The position numbers were made by a program, and so were the translations under genes. The notes beneath the pieces were generated by a model. The model searched no databases, was not told the DNA's origin, and worked only from the letters and a program-made list of their open reading frames with translations. Below, piece after piece: positions 33,807 to 44,203 of a DNA stretch of 64,000 nucleotides (position 1 is its first letter; every line of letters begins with the position of its first letter). The DNA is from Rugalucina vietnamica. Lineage: Eukaryota > Mollusca > Bivalvia > Lucinida > Lucinidae. The DNA is taken from the NCBI GenBank assembly GCA_964017185.1, contig OZ024869.1:146501-210500 (forward strand), given 5' to 3'.

Positions 33807-34470
33807 ACACAGTAGTGTTACAGCATAGTGCAATAGGCCAGCATGTATAGTTAGCCTAACATGGATATTTGATCCGATTTGACGTCCCGTTTTGGACTTC
33901 ATCCCCCTTTACACATTGTCTATCCATATCCTGATAGGCTTTACTCCTTCATTTTGCACATAGAGACTCCGCCTTCACATGTACCTTACTTATGAGCTGT
34001 TCTTATAATTTACATTTGTAGCGGTGTGTTAACGACTGACGCTATAGAAATCCGATAATCTTACAGGTGACGCTTCAGATTTCCGATAATCCTACAGGTG
34101 AACGGTCACGAAATTCTCTCAATTTCAGTTATACGATTTTACGCCACTTAGTACTTTTTTATTTTCAACTTTGACAGTTCTAACACTGTTTCCAACCTCT
34201 CCAAGATGTATTAGCCCACAAAAATCATAATTTTGTTAAATTTCTGTTTAATTTTCCAAATTTCTTCATTTTCAAAATTCCGTAGCCATTTTGCTGTATT
34301 TACATTTTTCAAGTTTGTAGCGGTGTGTTTATTTCTTATGTAGTTATATAAGGTTTTACAATGTTATGGGTAGTATGTAGAATTTTTAGATTACATTTTG
34401 TCTCCTAGTTTTGGACTGCCTATGACAGGCAGATGTAGATATCACACTCTTATTATGTAGTATTTAGTAA

Positions 34471-34508
34471 GCCTCTGAAGAAGCCGAAAGGCGAAAGCAC
34501 GCTCAGGC
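34471..34508 (+). ncRNA. Hammerhead ribozyme-like motif, right arm
   Basis: Same motif as 32047-32084 on the plus strand: GCCT CTGAAGA ... GAAA ... TC AGGC, with predicted cleavage after C34504. Its stem III loop reads GCACGC rather than GCGCGC. Stem II has three pairs plus one unpaired A. Confidence 0.55.
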
Positions 34509-34543
34509 ACAAATAGGATTTTGCACTGTTGATGATAAAATCT

Positions 34544-34545
<2 letters not shown>

Positions 34546-34635
<90 letters not shown>
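34546..34635 (+). repeat. (TA)n microsatellite, right
   Basis: TA run of about 90 bp directly after the right arm, ending in the 13-bp target duplication. Confidence 0.97.
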
Positions 34636-34637
<2 letters not shown>

Positions 34638-34644
34638 CCGTTTG

Positions 34645-35432
34645 ACAGAATTGAGTGTTTGAGATGCGGACGTTTTCAAATGAAGAAATGTTCAAAATTT
34701 GTGTAGCCCCGAAAAGTCGCATGTTTTACATAAGTTGAAATGGTCAAGGTTGTGAAAGTACATGTATAGTTTTAGTTCTAAGTTACGACTCAGGAAAATA
34801 AACAATTTCTTCTGGTTATATCTAGAATTTGTTTCATGATTACTTCCGAAAATCGGTAAATTGCCTAGGATTAGAAGATTTCTCTGAATAGCGCTGCTGG
34901 TTTGCGGTGATTACGCAGAGACGACTAATGAACAAATGACAACCTGTCACGTTTCTTAATTTGCGGCTGAATAAGAAAATATAAAACAGTTTCATTTAAA
35001 ACAATCATATACTGGGCAATATTGTACAAGTATGTAATTTGGTCAAAGTCGATGTATACACTGTTTTACACAGAAAGGAAGTGAAAGTACATGATGAGTG
35101 GAAGGAGCTCTTACTTAATATGTTGATGCACAGAAGCTTGGTGCACATGTGTATACAATAGAAACTAGACTGAAACAATGCTTATGACTCTTATAGTTGA
35201 AGTTAAGTAAAACAATGTAGTCAAAACGGACCTATTGTCGTATAAAGCTTATTGTATTTTGCAATGCGCACATATGCAACATGGTATGCAATTTTAAGGT
35301 ATATTGCAAAACTAATGAATGTGTGCCCATGGCGTTGAAGTGACATAAGTGCGGCCCTACACCAACGCATTGTTTAGCATGCACCTCATGACACATTACC
35401 CACAAGACTCCCAATCATCAACTAACACTTAC
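34645..35432. other. No firm gene; possible receptor exon remnant
   Basis: 34845-34985 repeats 18520-18675. On the minus strand 35300-35411 is an open stretch (CHEVH, VGVGPH, HFNAMGTHS) that vaguely resembles the next part of a glutamate-receptor amino-terminal domain. The gap to the preceding exon would be only about 25 bp, too short for a normal intron. I do not call it an exon. Confidence 0.3.
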
Positions 35433-35582
35433 TTGAAGAAGCCAGTTTGTAGCTGTCTGAGACGTCAGTGACGTTAACGTCAGTTGAGATTTCAAACGAT
35501 TTATCACGTCGACCATTGAATCGCTGTACTCCAAACAGAAAACCTGTCTTTGTCGCTACATCAGACTCGTCAAAAATGGCTC
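35433..35582 (-). CDS. Glutamate receptor gene 2: amino-terminal domain exon
   Basis: A 150-bp exon on the minus strand with an acceptor (TTTTACAG) and a donor (GTAAGTGTT). It encodes AIFDESDVATKTGFLFGVQR followed by FN and DSYKLASS. This is the opening of the amino-terminal (LIVBP-like) domain of AMPA/kainate receptors, where IGAIFD, then a helix ending in VxxxN, then DSFKLA-type sequence are conserved. It starts in phase 1 and joins in frame to the signal-peptide exon at 44125-44203, giving ...RVPIGAIFDE, the standard mature start. Later exons of this gene are not identified in the window and may have been displaced by the mobile-element-rich DNA downstream. Confidence 0.8.
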
Positions 35583-35665
35583 CTGTAAAATAATTTCTGA
35601 ACAATAAAACCAAGTTAGAACATCCGCTTGAAACAGTGCGAGATATTTTGTATAAGTATGCATAC

Positions 35666-35779
35666 CAAAACTAGAATTCCTTTGGTAAATGACTGCAGGA
35701 TCTGTATGCATTAAATGGGGATTCTCCGTAATAAGACGGTATATTTCCATCGGTATTCCGTTAAACTTCTCCATACCGA
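35666..35779 (-). CDS. Possible 114-bp cassette exon of receptor gene 2
   Basis: Bounded by a good acceptor (TTTCCCATTTCAG) and a donor (GTATGCATAC), this open segment begins and ends in phase 1. It could therefore be included or skipped without shifting the frame between the signal-peptide exon and the amino-terminal-domain exon. It would encode 38 residues including GIPMEIYRLITENPHLMH, which resembles no receptor sequence I know. Skipping gives the canonical junction, so this is an alternative exon, an exon of something else, or chance. Confidence 0.3.
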
Positions 35780-35782
35780 CTG

Positions 35783-36308
35783 AAATGGGAAATATTCAGA
35801 CCTTGGTCGAAAATGAAATTTCAGCAAAACTGCAAAACTATGTTATTCTAACTTATTTAGATCTTTGTTTTGCATATATGACATGAATTATAAATATTCT
35901 AGTTGTTAAAATACGCAGAATCATAAAATACTTCATTATGTCTATGGAAAATTTCAAAGATGTCTATAAATAGATCAGGGGAGACTGCTGTAGAATTAGC
36001 GACTCAAAGTCGAAAATTGTTTGTTTTGCTACATCAATTTTAACATTTTTAGGCAATTTTATGTGCTTACTGGAGATCTTTGGAATTGGTTCACATTCAT
36101 AATAAAAATGATTCGATTAATAGCAAAATAACATAGCTGTAAGTCGCTTACGAAATCCGCAATCAGTTCGACATTGGTTTAAATGCAACCTATGCTAAGT
36201 TGTCAGGGAAGTGGAACGAGGTGCCGAAGTGGAGCGGAGTGACAGTTAGCCAGCTGATCTACTCCGTAATTGATCAAAACTTCACTTTCAAAGACGAAAA
36301 TGCCTAGC
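35783..36308. other. No gene seen
   Basis: AT-rich intron-like sequence of receptor gene 2. Confidence 0.4.
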
Positions 36309-37160
36309 TTTTTAGCTCACCTGAGCCGAAGGCTCACAGGTGAGCTTATAGTATACCCATGATCCGGCGTCCGTCCGTCCGTCGTCCGTCCTTCGTCGTC
36401 CGTCGTCGTCCACAATTTCACAGATCTTCTTCTCTGAAACAGCTTGGCCAATCAAGTTGAAATTTTATGTGGAGCCTCCTTGCGTAGTGGCATTGAAATT
36501 TTGTTCGCGATATTTTGATCACATGACCAAGATGGCCGCCACGCCCATATATGGTAAAAATCCTTCAAAAATCTTCTTCTCCAGAACCGGTGAGCCGATT
36601 TCCACGAAACTTGGTATGTAGCATTCAGGACTCCACCCCATCATAATTTGCTAAAATGGTGACCCTGGGTTGACCTTGACCTATTTTACGGCAAGGTCAA
36701 TTTTGGAAACATATGCTTTTACATGGGAAAAAGGGAAAACTATGTTTTTTTTTTTGAAAACTATTGCAGCCTGAGGCCTGAAAAGTGGTAGATGAAAACA
36801 ACTAATGGAGTTGATGAAGGTATGTGATTAATTTAGGTCAAGGTCATCTCTTGACCTTGGCCAGTCTGTAGTCCATACACACTTTTCAAAGATCTTCTCC
36901 TCTGAAACCGCTTAGCCAATCAAAGTGAAATTTTATGTGGAGCATCCATGGGTAGGGGAGACGAAAGTTTGATCGCGAAATCTAGGTCACATGACCAAGA
37001 TGGCCACCACGCTCACACATGGTAAAAACCACTCAAAATCTTCTTCTCCAGAACCGGCAGGCCGATTTTCACGAAACTTGGTATGTAGCATTTGGGACTC
37101 CAGCCCATCATAATTTGATCAAATGATGACCCTGGGATGACCTTGACCTCATAGGGAATA
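36309..37160 (+). repeat. Bivalve-type dispersed repeat with 5' hairpin
   Basis: Opens with the hairpin at 36314-36346 (AGCTCACCTGAGCC, loop GAA, complementary arm). A GTCCGTCCGTCGTCC-rich stretch follows, then a body with the recurring phrases GAAATTTTATGTGGAGC, ATGACCAAGATGGCCGCC and TGACCTTGACC, partly as internal duplications. Sequences of this kind are abundant in bivalve genomes. Another part of the same repeat is at 40085-40975. Confidence 0.75.
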
Positions 37161-38029
37161 ATAGTCTTCACTAGCACCATCGGCTATTATCGGATTTACG
37201 GAAATACCCGAGCGCTTACCTGTGAAATTACTGTTGAGCGATGTACACAATTGAATAGGAAAACCATATAAAATGTTAAAAATGACACTTTTTCCGTTTT
37301 ACGACAAAATTTTATAAGTTATGGTCATAATGTTTATAATATGCCATAAAATGTGGTATAAAAATATACAAAATAAGTATTTGCCTTGTTTCTTCCTTTT
37401 GCGATTGAAAATCCTTCCATATTCGAAAGTTCGTCCATATTAATCTCATAGACTCCGTAGGAATTTTGCGAAAAGGTGTAAGAAGTCATTTTTAGCCTTA
37501 AATTTCATAAATTTGGGATTTTTTGCGAACTTTTTATAAGTTATCACCATTTAGAAAATTTTATAAGCTTTAATCTGATGTGTTTTATAATAAGATAAGT
37601 ATTTTCAAAATTTCTTCCATTTGACTCAGAAGATGCAAAATTACGCGTTTCGCAACTACCATCCTGACTTACTCTATTAAATGCCTAAGTCCAAACCAAG
37701 AGGAGCAGCGTCGCTACCACTGTAACCAGTTGAGTCGGTTATTCAATAAAGAAATAAAGAAAGAATGAAAGATCGTGTTTAATTAAAGAAATCATTTTAA
37801 TAAAAGGAGCCGAATTCAATGCAGAAATTAAAGGTTTGTACTCGCTATAGTGATTTGTTTTACTCAACAGCAGTTTAGCTGGAAGTGAGAACTTTAAATC
37901 ATTTAATATACCGCGACATACATGTTGACACCATGATCGACAACTTTTAACAGGTAGAAATCAACTGCATGGCAATTGTACATATATTTAATCAGTGCGT
38001 GTTAGAATGCATAGTATAAGAAAGAATGA

Positions 38030-38081
<52 letters not shown>

Positions 38082-39230
38082 AAAAAAGAAAAGATAATAA
38101 AATATGAAGTTCAAATTATGTTTAATTAAAGAACTTATTTTAAGAATTGTGGAATTTAAAGATTTTGACTTACTAAATGCATCTTTTTTAATAAAACTAT
38201 TACCTCACAATGAGAACTTTTAACGCGAAATACATGTTAGATACCTTTTTATAGATGAAAATAAGCTGCATGAGAATTGAACATGTATTTAATCAGCGTG
38301 AATGATTTTGCTATGTAGACAGTATACCTGTCCCAAACTCCGAGTTTTGTAAGAGCGTTATCATCTGTAGTCACAAACCGGCCTGGTTTGATGACAGGCT
38401 GGTGAAAACATTAAGCAAGATTTTTTTTTCATGTCGCGGCCAAACTGATTGTTCACACATTGAATCAGGTTGTCATTCTCAAATCAACTTGTGGCGCGTG
38501 TCTTAAATAAACATTCCCTGCAATAAAAGCTGGGGCCTGCGGCCGTATTGCCTTGGCGATAGGTGATTTTGACAAATTCAGCGTTTGGAATAGAGATTGC
38601 ATCTTGCCTATTTAGAGCTACATGTAGAAAAAAAAATCGCTGTGGAAGAGGACTAGGCCCAACATTATATATTCTACGCAAGTACAGAAACTAGATGCAC
38701 CCAAGACTTTGGATATAGATCTGAGTATATGGATAAGAAAACATGTTTCGATCAGCCTGCACACCATATCTGCTCCATAAACACGTACATACATATTGGT
38801 GAGTCTCCGAGATTGGCAATGTAACAAAGCATTATTTCTAGGCGCAAAACGAAGGAAGCTAATTTTCACCTACAAAAATAGACTTTTTTTTATTACAAAC
38901 AGTTTTTAGTCTGAAAAATAATGCGTCTAAATTCCAATTCATTTTAAGACATGAGACTGTGTTTGTGCAAATCAACATATGTGTTAATAACTGCATCGAG
39001 GTGATAGACGCTTCAGTTTTGTCAAGTGACAATTCACAACTAAAATTAACGACAATAGGCCATCGGACCGGTCCCTATTCACTCTCTTAACTCTTAAGAT
39101 TAGCCTGCACACTGAATCCCCGCAGGCAATTTGTACCTCTATTGTGCGATTCGTGCCTGATCATAAAAAATAAATTGCATTATTGCATCATGTTATATTT
39201 TCTTTCTTTCTTCCCATGCATACAACGTTA
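37161..39230. other. No gene seen; duplication around (GAAA)n
   Basis: 37765-38000 and 38105-38310 are diverged direct duplicates (TTTAATTAAAGAA, GAGAACTTT, ACATACATGTT, TATTTAATCAGCG). They lie on either side of a (GAAA)n microsatellite at 38022-38092. Minus-strand open stretches at 38484-38869 show no recognisable domain. Confidence 0.45.
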
Positions 39231-39367
39231 CTCTAGGGAATTAATGCGTCGTGCTAAAGGACAAAACACAGTGCCCCATGAGGGTTTCGAACCCAGGAGT
39301 CCTGGGTTCGAAACCCTCATGGGGCACTGTGTTTTGTCCTTGAGCACGACGCATTAATTCCCTAGAG
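39231..39367. repeat. 137-bp near-perfect palindrome
   Basis: Two 68-bp arms, 39231-39298 and 39300-39367, are reverse complements around a single central G. I see one mismatch (GCTAAAGG against GCTCAAGG). Each arm contains GGGTTTCGAACCC, which reads as a tRNA B box in either direction. Transcription from either side would give a long perfect hairpin. It could be a tiny foldback element. Confidence 0.9.
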
Positions 39368-40084
39368 ACCGCTCGATATGGAGCTCCCTTCTACTGTATT
39401 TTAATTACCAAAAAGCACCCAGACCGACAGCAAAGTCCGCTCTTGCAATTCTAAGGAGCATGCACATGCGTGGTAAATTTTATGAAAAATAATTGTTATC
39501 TTTTCTAATTTCAAGAATTCAAATATAGTTTACCCATTGCGAAAACTTTCTCGTGCAATATATAGAGATTTTTTCTCGTGCAATATATAGAGATTTTTTT
39601 CAGCGGTAATGATAGAAACATTTCACTGGAAATATTTGATATTTTTCATATTTTTGCTCGAAACATGGAATAAGGATACACGTTAGAACCGCTTTGGAGC
39701 AAAAATATGAAAAAAAATAGGTTACCCTGTATACCCTAGATTAACTAAATAATTTTGAGATTTAAGGGAGTATTCATTGCATCGACATGTTTTCATGATG
39801 CATTTTTGACTGCACAGACGGAATACGTCTAATCTGGTCAGAACCCTTGAAACATCCATTTCTTACTATTACTATGATGGGCTCTTTTTCTTTCAATTTC
39901 ATATAACTCAAATTGCATAAATCTATCCCAGGCCTTAGCCACAAGTTACCTGTAAAACACAGGTAATTGTCCCTCAGGTGTCAAAATAGGACATCGCGCA
40001 CATCGCAATCTATGGGAAACAATCGAAATTTGATCTGCACAGGTAATTTTCCAGGTAACGCCTTGGTAACGTCCCTTAGCTGAC
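39368..40084. other. Non-coding with short direct and inverted repeats
   Basis: A 26-bp direct duplication (CTCGTGCAATATATAGAGAT) lies at 39549-39601. A 17-bp inverted repeat (TTTTCATATTTTTGCTC) lies at 39644-39712. No gene. Confidence 0.6.
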
Positions 40085-40975
40085 TGAGGTAAATTGTCCC
40101 AGTTGTATTTTACGGCAATGTCAATTTTGGAAATATAGGCTTTTACATGGGAAAAGTGAAAACTATGGATTGTTTTGAAAACTGTTGCAGCCTGAGACCT
40201 GAAAATTGGTAGATGCAAACAACTAATGGAGTAGAAGAAGGTATGTAATTAATTTAAGTCAAGGTCATCTCTTGACCTTGGCCAGTCTGTCGTCCATACA
40301 CACTTTTCAAAAATCTTCTTCTCTGAAACTGCTCGGCCAATCAAAGTGAAATTTTATGTGGAGCGTCCACGGATAGGGGGAACGAAAGTTTGATCGAGAA
40401 ATTTGTGGCACATGACCAAGATGGCCGCCATGCCCAACTATGGTAAAAAGCACTCAAAAATCTTCTTCTCCAGAACCGTCTGGCCGATTTGCGCGAAACT
40501 TGGTATGTAGCATTTGGGGCTCCAGCCCATCGTAGTTTGTTGAAATGATGACCCTAGGATGACCTTGACCTATTTTACGGCAAGGTCAATTTTGGAAACA
40601 TAGGCTTTTACATGGGAAAAGGCGAAAACAATGGATATTTTGGAAACTGTTGCAGCCTGAGACATGAAAGTTGCTGGATGCAGACAACTAATGGAGTCAA
40701 TGAAGGTAAGTAATTATGAAGGCCAATGTCTTTTCTTGACCTTGACCCAAGGTCATTTAAATACCAAAATTAAAATTATGGTTTTCTCAGAAATCACTGG
40801 GTTTGGAAACTATTGCAGCCTGAGACCTGAAACTTTGCAGATGCAGACAACTAATGAAGTCAATAAAGGTGTGTGAGTATTCAAGGTCAAGGTCATTTCA
40901 TGATGACTTAATACTCCACGATCAGCTTCAGGTGAGCGTTCTCAGGACCAATGGTCCTCTGGTTATTGTTACTGT
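40085..40975 (+). repeat. Bivalve-type dispersed repeat, 3' portion
   Basis: Continues the family at 36309: repeated blocks with TTTTACGGCAAGGTCAATTT, CAGCCTGAGACCTGAAA and GTCAAGGTCAT. It ends with CAGGTGAGCGTTCTCAGGAC and CCTCTGGTTA. The same end is found at 3785-3905. Confidence 0.75.
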
Positions 40976-41227
40976 ATTATGGCATATTTCAAAAGTCAGT
41001 AATACTATTTATGTCAATTTTAACAATTGTTTGGGAATTCACAGTACTAAGCACAATGCAATACAGATACGAGATTGAAAGCAAATTTACTTTTGAACAT
41101 GTACTGTTTATCTGTTCATACATCTACAGAAACTAAATATTTTCACCCTGACACCTGTTTGACAAGAAATAGGGCCATGATTGTTTAGAGTTCAACAGTT
41201 GATGTCTTTAAATTGGTAATAATAACT

Positions 41228-41775
41228 GTGCCCACCGGGGTTCAACTGGTGTTTTTCTTTTGCTCAGGGTTTCAGTAAGTTGTTGGGCGCCGAGGAATAT
41301 CCATCGTCGAGCAGCTTACTAAATCTGTTGAGTCCTCGTTTCTGATTCATCAGGGTGGTTTTCATGATTTATTTGTTTATCTTTGATGATTCATTGACTA
41401 GTTGGAGATTCACCACGAGGACCGAACAACTAATTAAATGTTGTTTACCACTGCAGAAGATTAGGGTGAAATAAGGAGCCTGTAAAACCGCTTTAAGCCC
41501 CCCTCCTCCCAGTAATGTTATATATCTGGTCGTTCTAAGGCAATACTTCTGTTGTGGTTCCTTTTGTTTTATGGTTTGGAGTTGAATTTTTGTGCTGTTT
41601 GAACCTTATGTACGTTTTCATATTTTTATTTTTAAGTTCGGGTAACTGAGTATAAGTATTTCTAAGTATTTGTCAAGTAATTGTCATTTTAGGTTTTCCC
41701 AACTCGGTTTTTTAAGTGGGCGTTTCTTTCTGATTGCGCCTTTTCCTGATCATTGCCTACTTGTATATTTTAAGT
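41228..41775 (+). mobile_element. Penelope-like 3' UTR and complete tail, no coding part
   Basis: Starts in the untranslated region just past the reverse-transcriptase stop (CCCACCGGGGTTCAACTGG). It continues through the CGAGGACCGAACAACTAA block to GCCTACTTGTATATTTT. The longest solo untranslated copy in the window. Confidence 0.85.
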
Positions 41776-41855
41776 TCATGGAAAATTTCAGAAAATCATG
41801 CATTCCCCTCGACCCAGGATGCCACTTTGATAAGATGTGTAAATGTCAAAAACAC

Positions 41856-41897
<42 letters not shown>

Positions 41898-41898
41898 T
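41856..41898 (+). repeat. (AAT)n microsatellite
   Basis: ATA/ATT trinucleotide run of about 43 bp. Confidence 0.97.
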
Positions 41899-41924
41899 AA
41901 TAATCTCTATATTTATAGAGGATT

Positions 41925-42222
41925 ACGTATTTAGCACGACGGCCAGTCTTCCATACGGTCCTCTAGTGAATACAGACATTGATTATTTTCGGACCTTTTT
42001 TGTTATTATTCGGACTTTTAATATTATTAGAAATGCGACGTTAGTGATGCTTTATTTTGTTTTGGGAGAAGAGAAGCCAGTGCTTGCCTTATAATGCTGA
42101 GCGCCAAGCAAGGTAGACACTGGTACCATTTTTAAAGTCTTTGGTATGACCCGGCCCGGGATCGAACCCACGACCTCCCGCTCCCGAAGCGGACGCTCAA
42201 CCATTACGCTATCGGAAAGGGC
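41925..42222 (-). mobile_element. tRNA-derived SINE, bivalve type
   Basis: The minus strand reads tRNA-like near 42150-42215: A box TAGCGTAATGGTTGAGCG, anticodon-arm-like CCGCTTCGGGAGCGG, B box GTGGGTTCGATCCCG. A body follows with GGTCATACCAAAGAC and the GCTTGGCGCTCAGCA block. This arrangement is typical of SINEs widespread in bivalves. The exact 3' end on the low-coordinate side is uncertain. Confidence 0.8.
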
Positions 42223-42549
42223 ATGTTGGGTCTAGGGGGGAACACACCTAGAAATAAACTGTAAGATTGTTAATCAAAGATCTTACAGTACTAAGCTACC
42301 ATTCCATTCAAAATAAACTTTAAAATACAAAATAATTAACATTCGATGCGTAGACATTGTTCAGTATGCATATAGCAAACAAACCAATATTTGTTTGCTT
42401 GAAAAATGCTGTTGACAAACAACTGCAAATCAGTTCAAAGTCAAATGATTCATTTTGGCCTAAGATAGGGTGGGTTGTGAAATTATTTAGTTGCATTATC
42501 GGCATTCTGTTAAATTAGCCAAACTGTTTTATTAACAAAAGCGTATATA

Positions 42550-43510
42550 CGAGGGGGGTTCAAAAAGTTCGAGGAAAAGTGCTGCCAAATTTGTAACTGT
42601 CTTCGGAAATTTACGTTCTCTGTGCATTTTGTAAATTAACATATAGTTAACATATGCACAAAATTTGAATAACATCGGATGAAAATAAGGCATTAAATCA
42701 CGTGCGTTTCTAAGGTAACAACAGTAAAACCGGCCCAACGTCACAACAACGTCATGCTACACGCATTCATGCCGCTGTTGGCTGGCTCTTAAGCATTTTC
42801 GGAATCAACCTGGCATACGGGCGTCTAATTGTCAGTTCTGTGTGTGTAATGCGGTAAATGTGCCGAAACTACGATTCGATATGTTGTGTATTTCACTAAT
42901 TCTACTCTTTTCTATCGCGACGATCATTTTCGACAATATGACGTTATTTGACGTTACGCTGCGCGAGTCGACATGGACGCTTTTCTGGTCGTGTAGAAAT
43001 CATGCATACTACTTGTTGATTGCCGTTTTCTTAATTTTCTTGTTGCCATATGCGCTTTCTGCTCTTAGCAGTGTTTCTTTCATTTATAGTCCGTTCCTAA
43101 CACACAATTTATCGAATAACGTTGTTCCCTTCGCATTTTAGGCATACCCACTAAACAGTATGGGCGCTTATCGCCTAAATTACGTCACATTCTTATATGA
43201 CGTAATGTGCTCATCGCAAACATATTGAACTTTGCTCATACAAAGTTTGGTGAAAAAAAGTATTATTAATTATCAAATGCAACCTCATCATTAAACATCG
43301 ACTTTTTGGGAAAATGAAAAAAGTGGGCCGGTAATCGTGATGTACGGTTTCCATAGCAACCACTGTTAACATTGTGTTCATGCCAGAGCAGCAAAATTTG
43401 CTGTATAAGTACAAATCATGTTGGTCTATATAACTGTATTAGTTTAATTCAGCTGATTTACAAAATAAGAATATGATGGCACTTTTCCGCGAACTTTTTG
43501 AAACCCCCTC
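42550..43510. mobile_element. Mariner-like TIR element, 961 bp, TA duplication
   Basis: Inverted repeats of about 32 bp start CGAGGGGGGTTCAAAAAGTT on the left and CGAGGGGGTTTCAAAAAGTT on the right, each flanked by TATA. A CGAGG...TTCAAAAAGTT terminus with a TA target is typical of mariner elements. The interior shows no intact transposase. The open frame at 42842-43141 is hydrophobic and unrelated, so the copy is non-autonomous or decayed. Confidence 0.75.
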
Positions 43511-43694
43511 GTATATACTTTTCCCTATAAATGCTAAATTCAGCCCCATAGTCATAACTTTAAAATCTTGTCCCCCTAAATTTGTGATTAAGGGACTTTT
43601 TTTTCTTATCCATAGAGATCATTTGTTGTAGATCATGCTTTAATTTAATTGTTGTTCGTATTAATTAGTTCGTACTTTGGTTTATAAAAAAGAA

Positions 43695-43945
43695 CTGTTT
43701 TTCTGTGGTGTTTTTTATGTCTTGGTGTTTTTTGTGCTGTTAGCTCCTTATGTGCGTTTTCAAAATATTTAGTTAAGTTTGAGTGGCTGAGTTGCCACCT
43801 ATTGGGAAAATGGCTGCACATTCGGCTCACAATGTGTTTTCTTAGTATATGTACCTGATTGTAAATTTATTTTTCCCACCTTGGTTTTTGGAGTGGGAAT
43901 TTCTTTTTGGTTGCGCCATTTCCTGACCGTTGCCTACGTCTTTTA
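43695..43945 (+). mobile_element. Solo Penelope-like tail
   Basis: Diverged plus-strand tail from the TCTGTGGTG...TGTCTTGGTGTTT block to CCGTTGCCTACGTCTTTT. Confidence 0.7.
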
Positions 43946-44124
43946 ACAAGTTTGTCTATTTCTGATTTTTGATTTTTATAATTACTTTCGCTGACTATAG
44001 ACGCTACATATAATACGCATTTCGAAACTTTCAAGTAAAAATTCAGAAAAAAATATAGCATACAAGGCAAATTTAAGAATTGCTGGGTGATACTTTGTTT
44101 TGAGTAAATATAGTCAAAACTCAC

Positions 44125-44203
44125 CTATTGGTACTCTAGCATTGAACTGAACGCATACGGAGCACTGCAGGAATAGAGGTACGATCCAAAGAATATAATC
44201 CAT
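44125..44203 (-). CDS. Glutamate receptor gene 2: signal-peptide exon
   Basis: Minus-strand first coding exon. An ATG at 44203 opens MDYILWIVPLFLQCSVCV, a short hydrophobic signal peptide, then QFNARVPIG, with a GTGAGT donor directly after phase 1. Joined to the exon at 35433-35582 it gives the conserved start VPIGAIFDE of AMPA/kainate receptors. Phase and sequence both fit, which makes a chance match unlikely. The intron would be about 8.5 kb and contains a mariner-like element, a SINE, the 137-bp palindrome and the bivalve repeats. The gene follows receptor gene 1 on the same strand, its start lying about 2.6 kb past that gene's stop codon. Confidence 0.8.

Larger units (their letters stand above)
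32004..34550. mobile_element. Inverted pair of 5'-truncated Penelope-like elements
   Basis: A near-perfect palindrome with arms 32004-33262 and 33292-34550 and a 29-bp centre. Each arm is the 3' portion of an endonuclease-bearing Penelope-like element: a GIY-YIG reading frame starting near the centre, a long 3' untranslated region, and a hammerhead-like motif near the outer end. Only a few single-base differences separate the arms, such as CAT/CGT in the reading frames near 32970 and 33580. The plus copy reads in frame through the centre (FPKKPVMAYRRP), so its truncation point lies slightly further 5'. The pair sits between two (TA)n runs. Confidence 0.9.

Noticed and set aside
35300-35411. 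Next amino-terminal-domain exon of receptor gene 2 (CHEVH ... HFNAMGTHS)
   Set aside because: Resemblance is weak and the implied intron would be about 25 bp. It may be chance or a remnant.
42080-42222. Functional tRNA gene on the minus strand
   Set aside because: A and B boxes are intact but there is no paired acceptor stem, and a SINE body follows. It is the head of a SINE.
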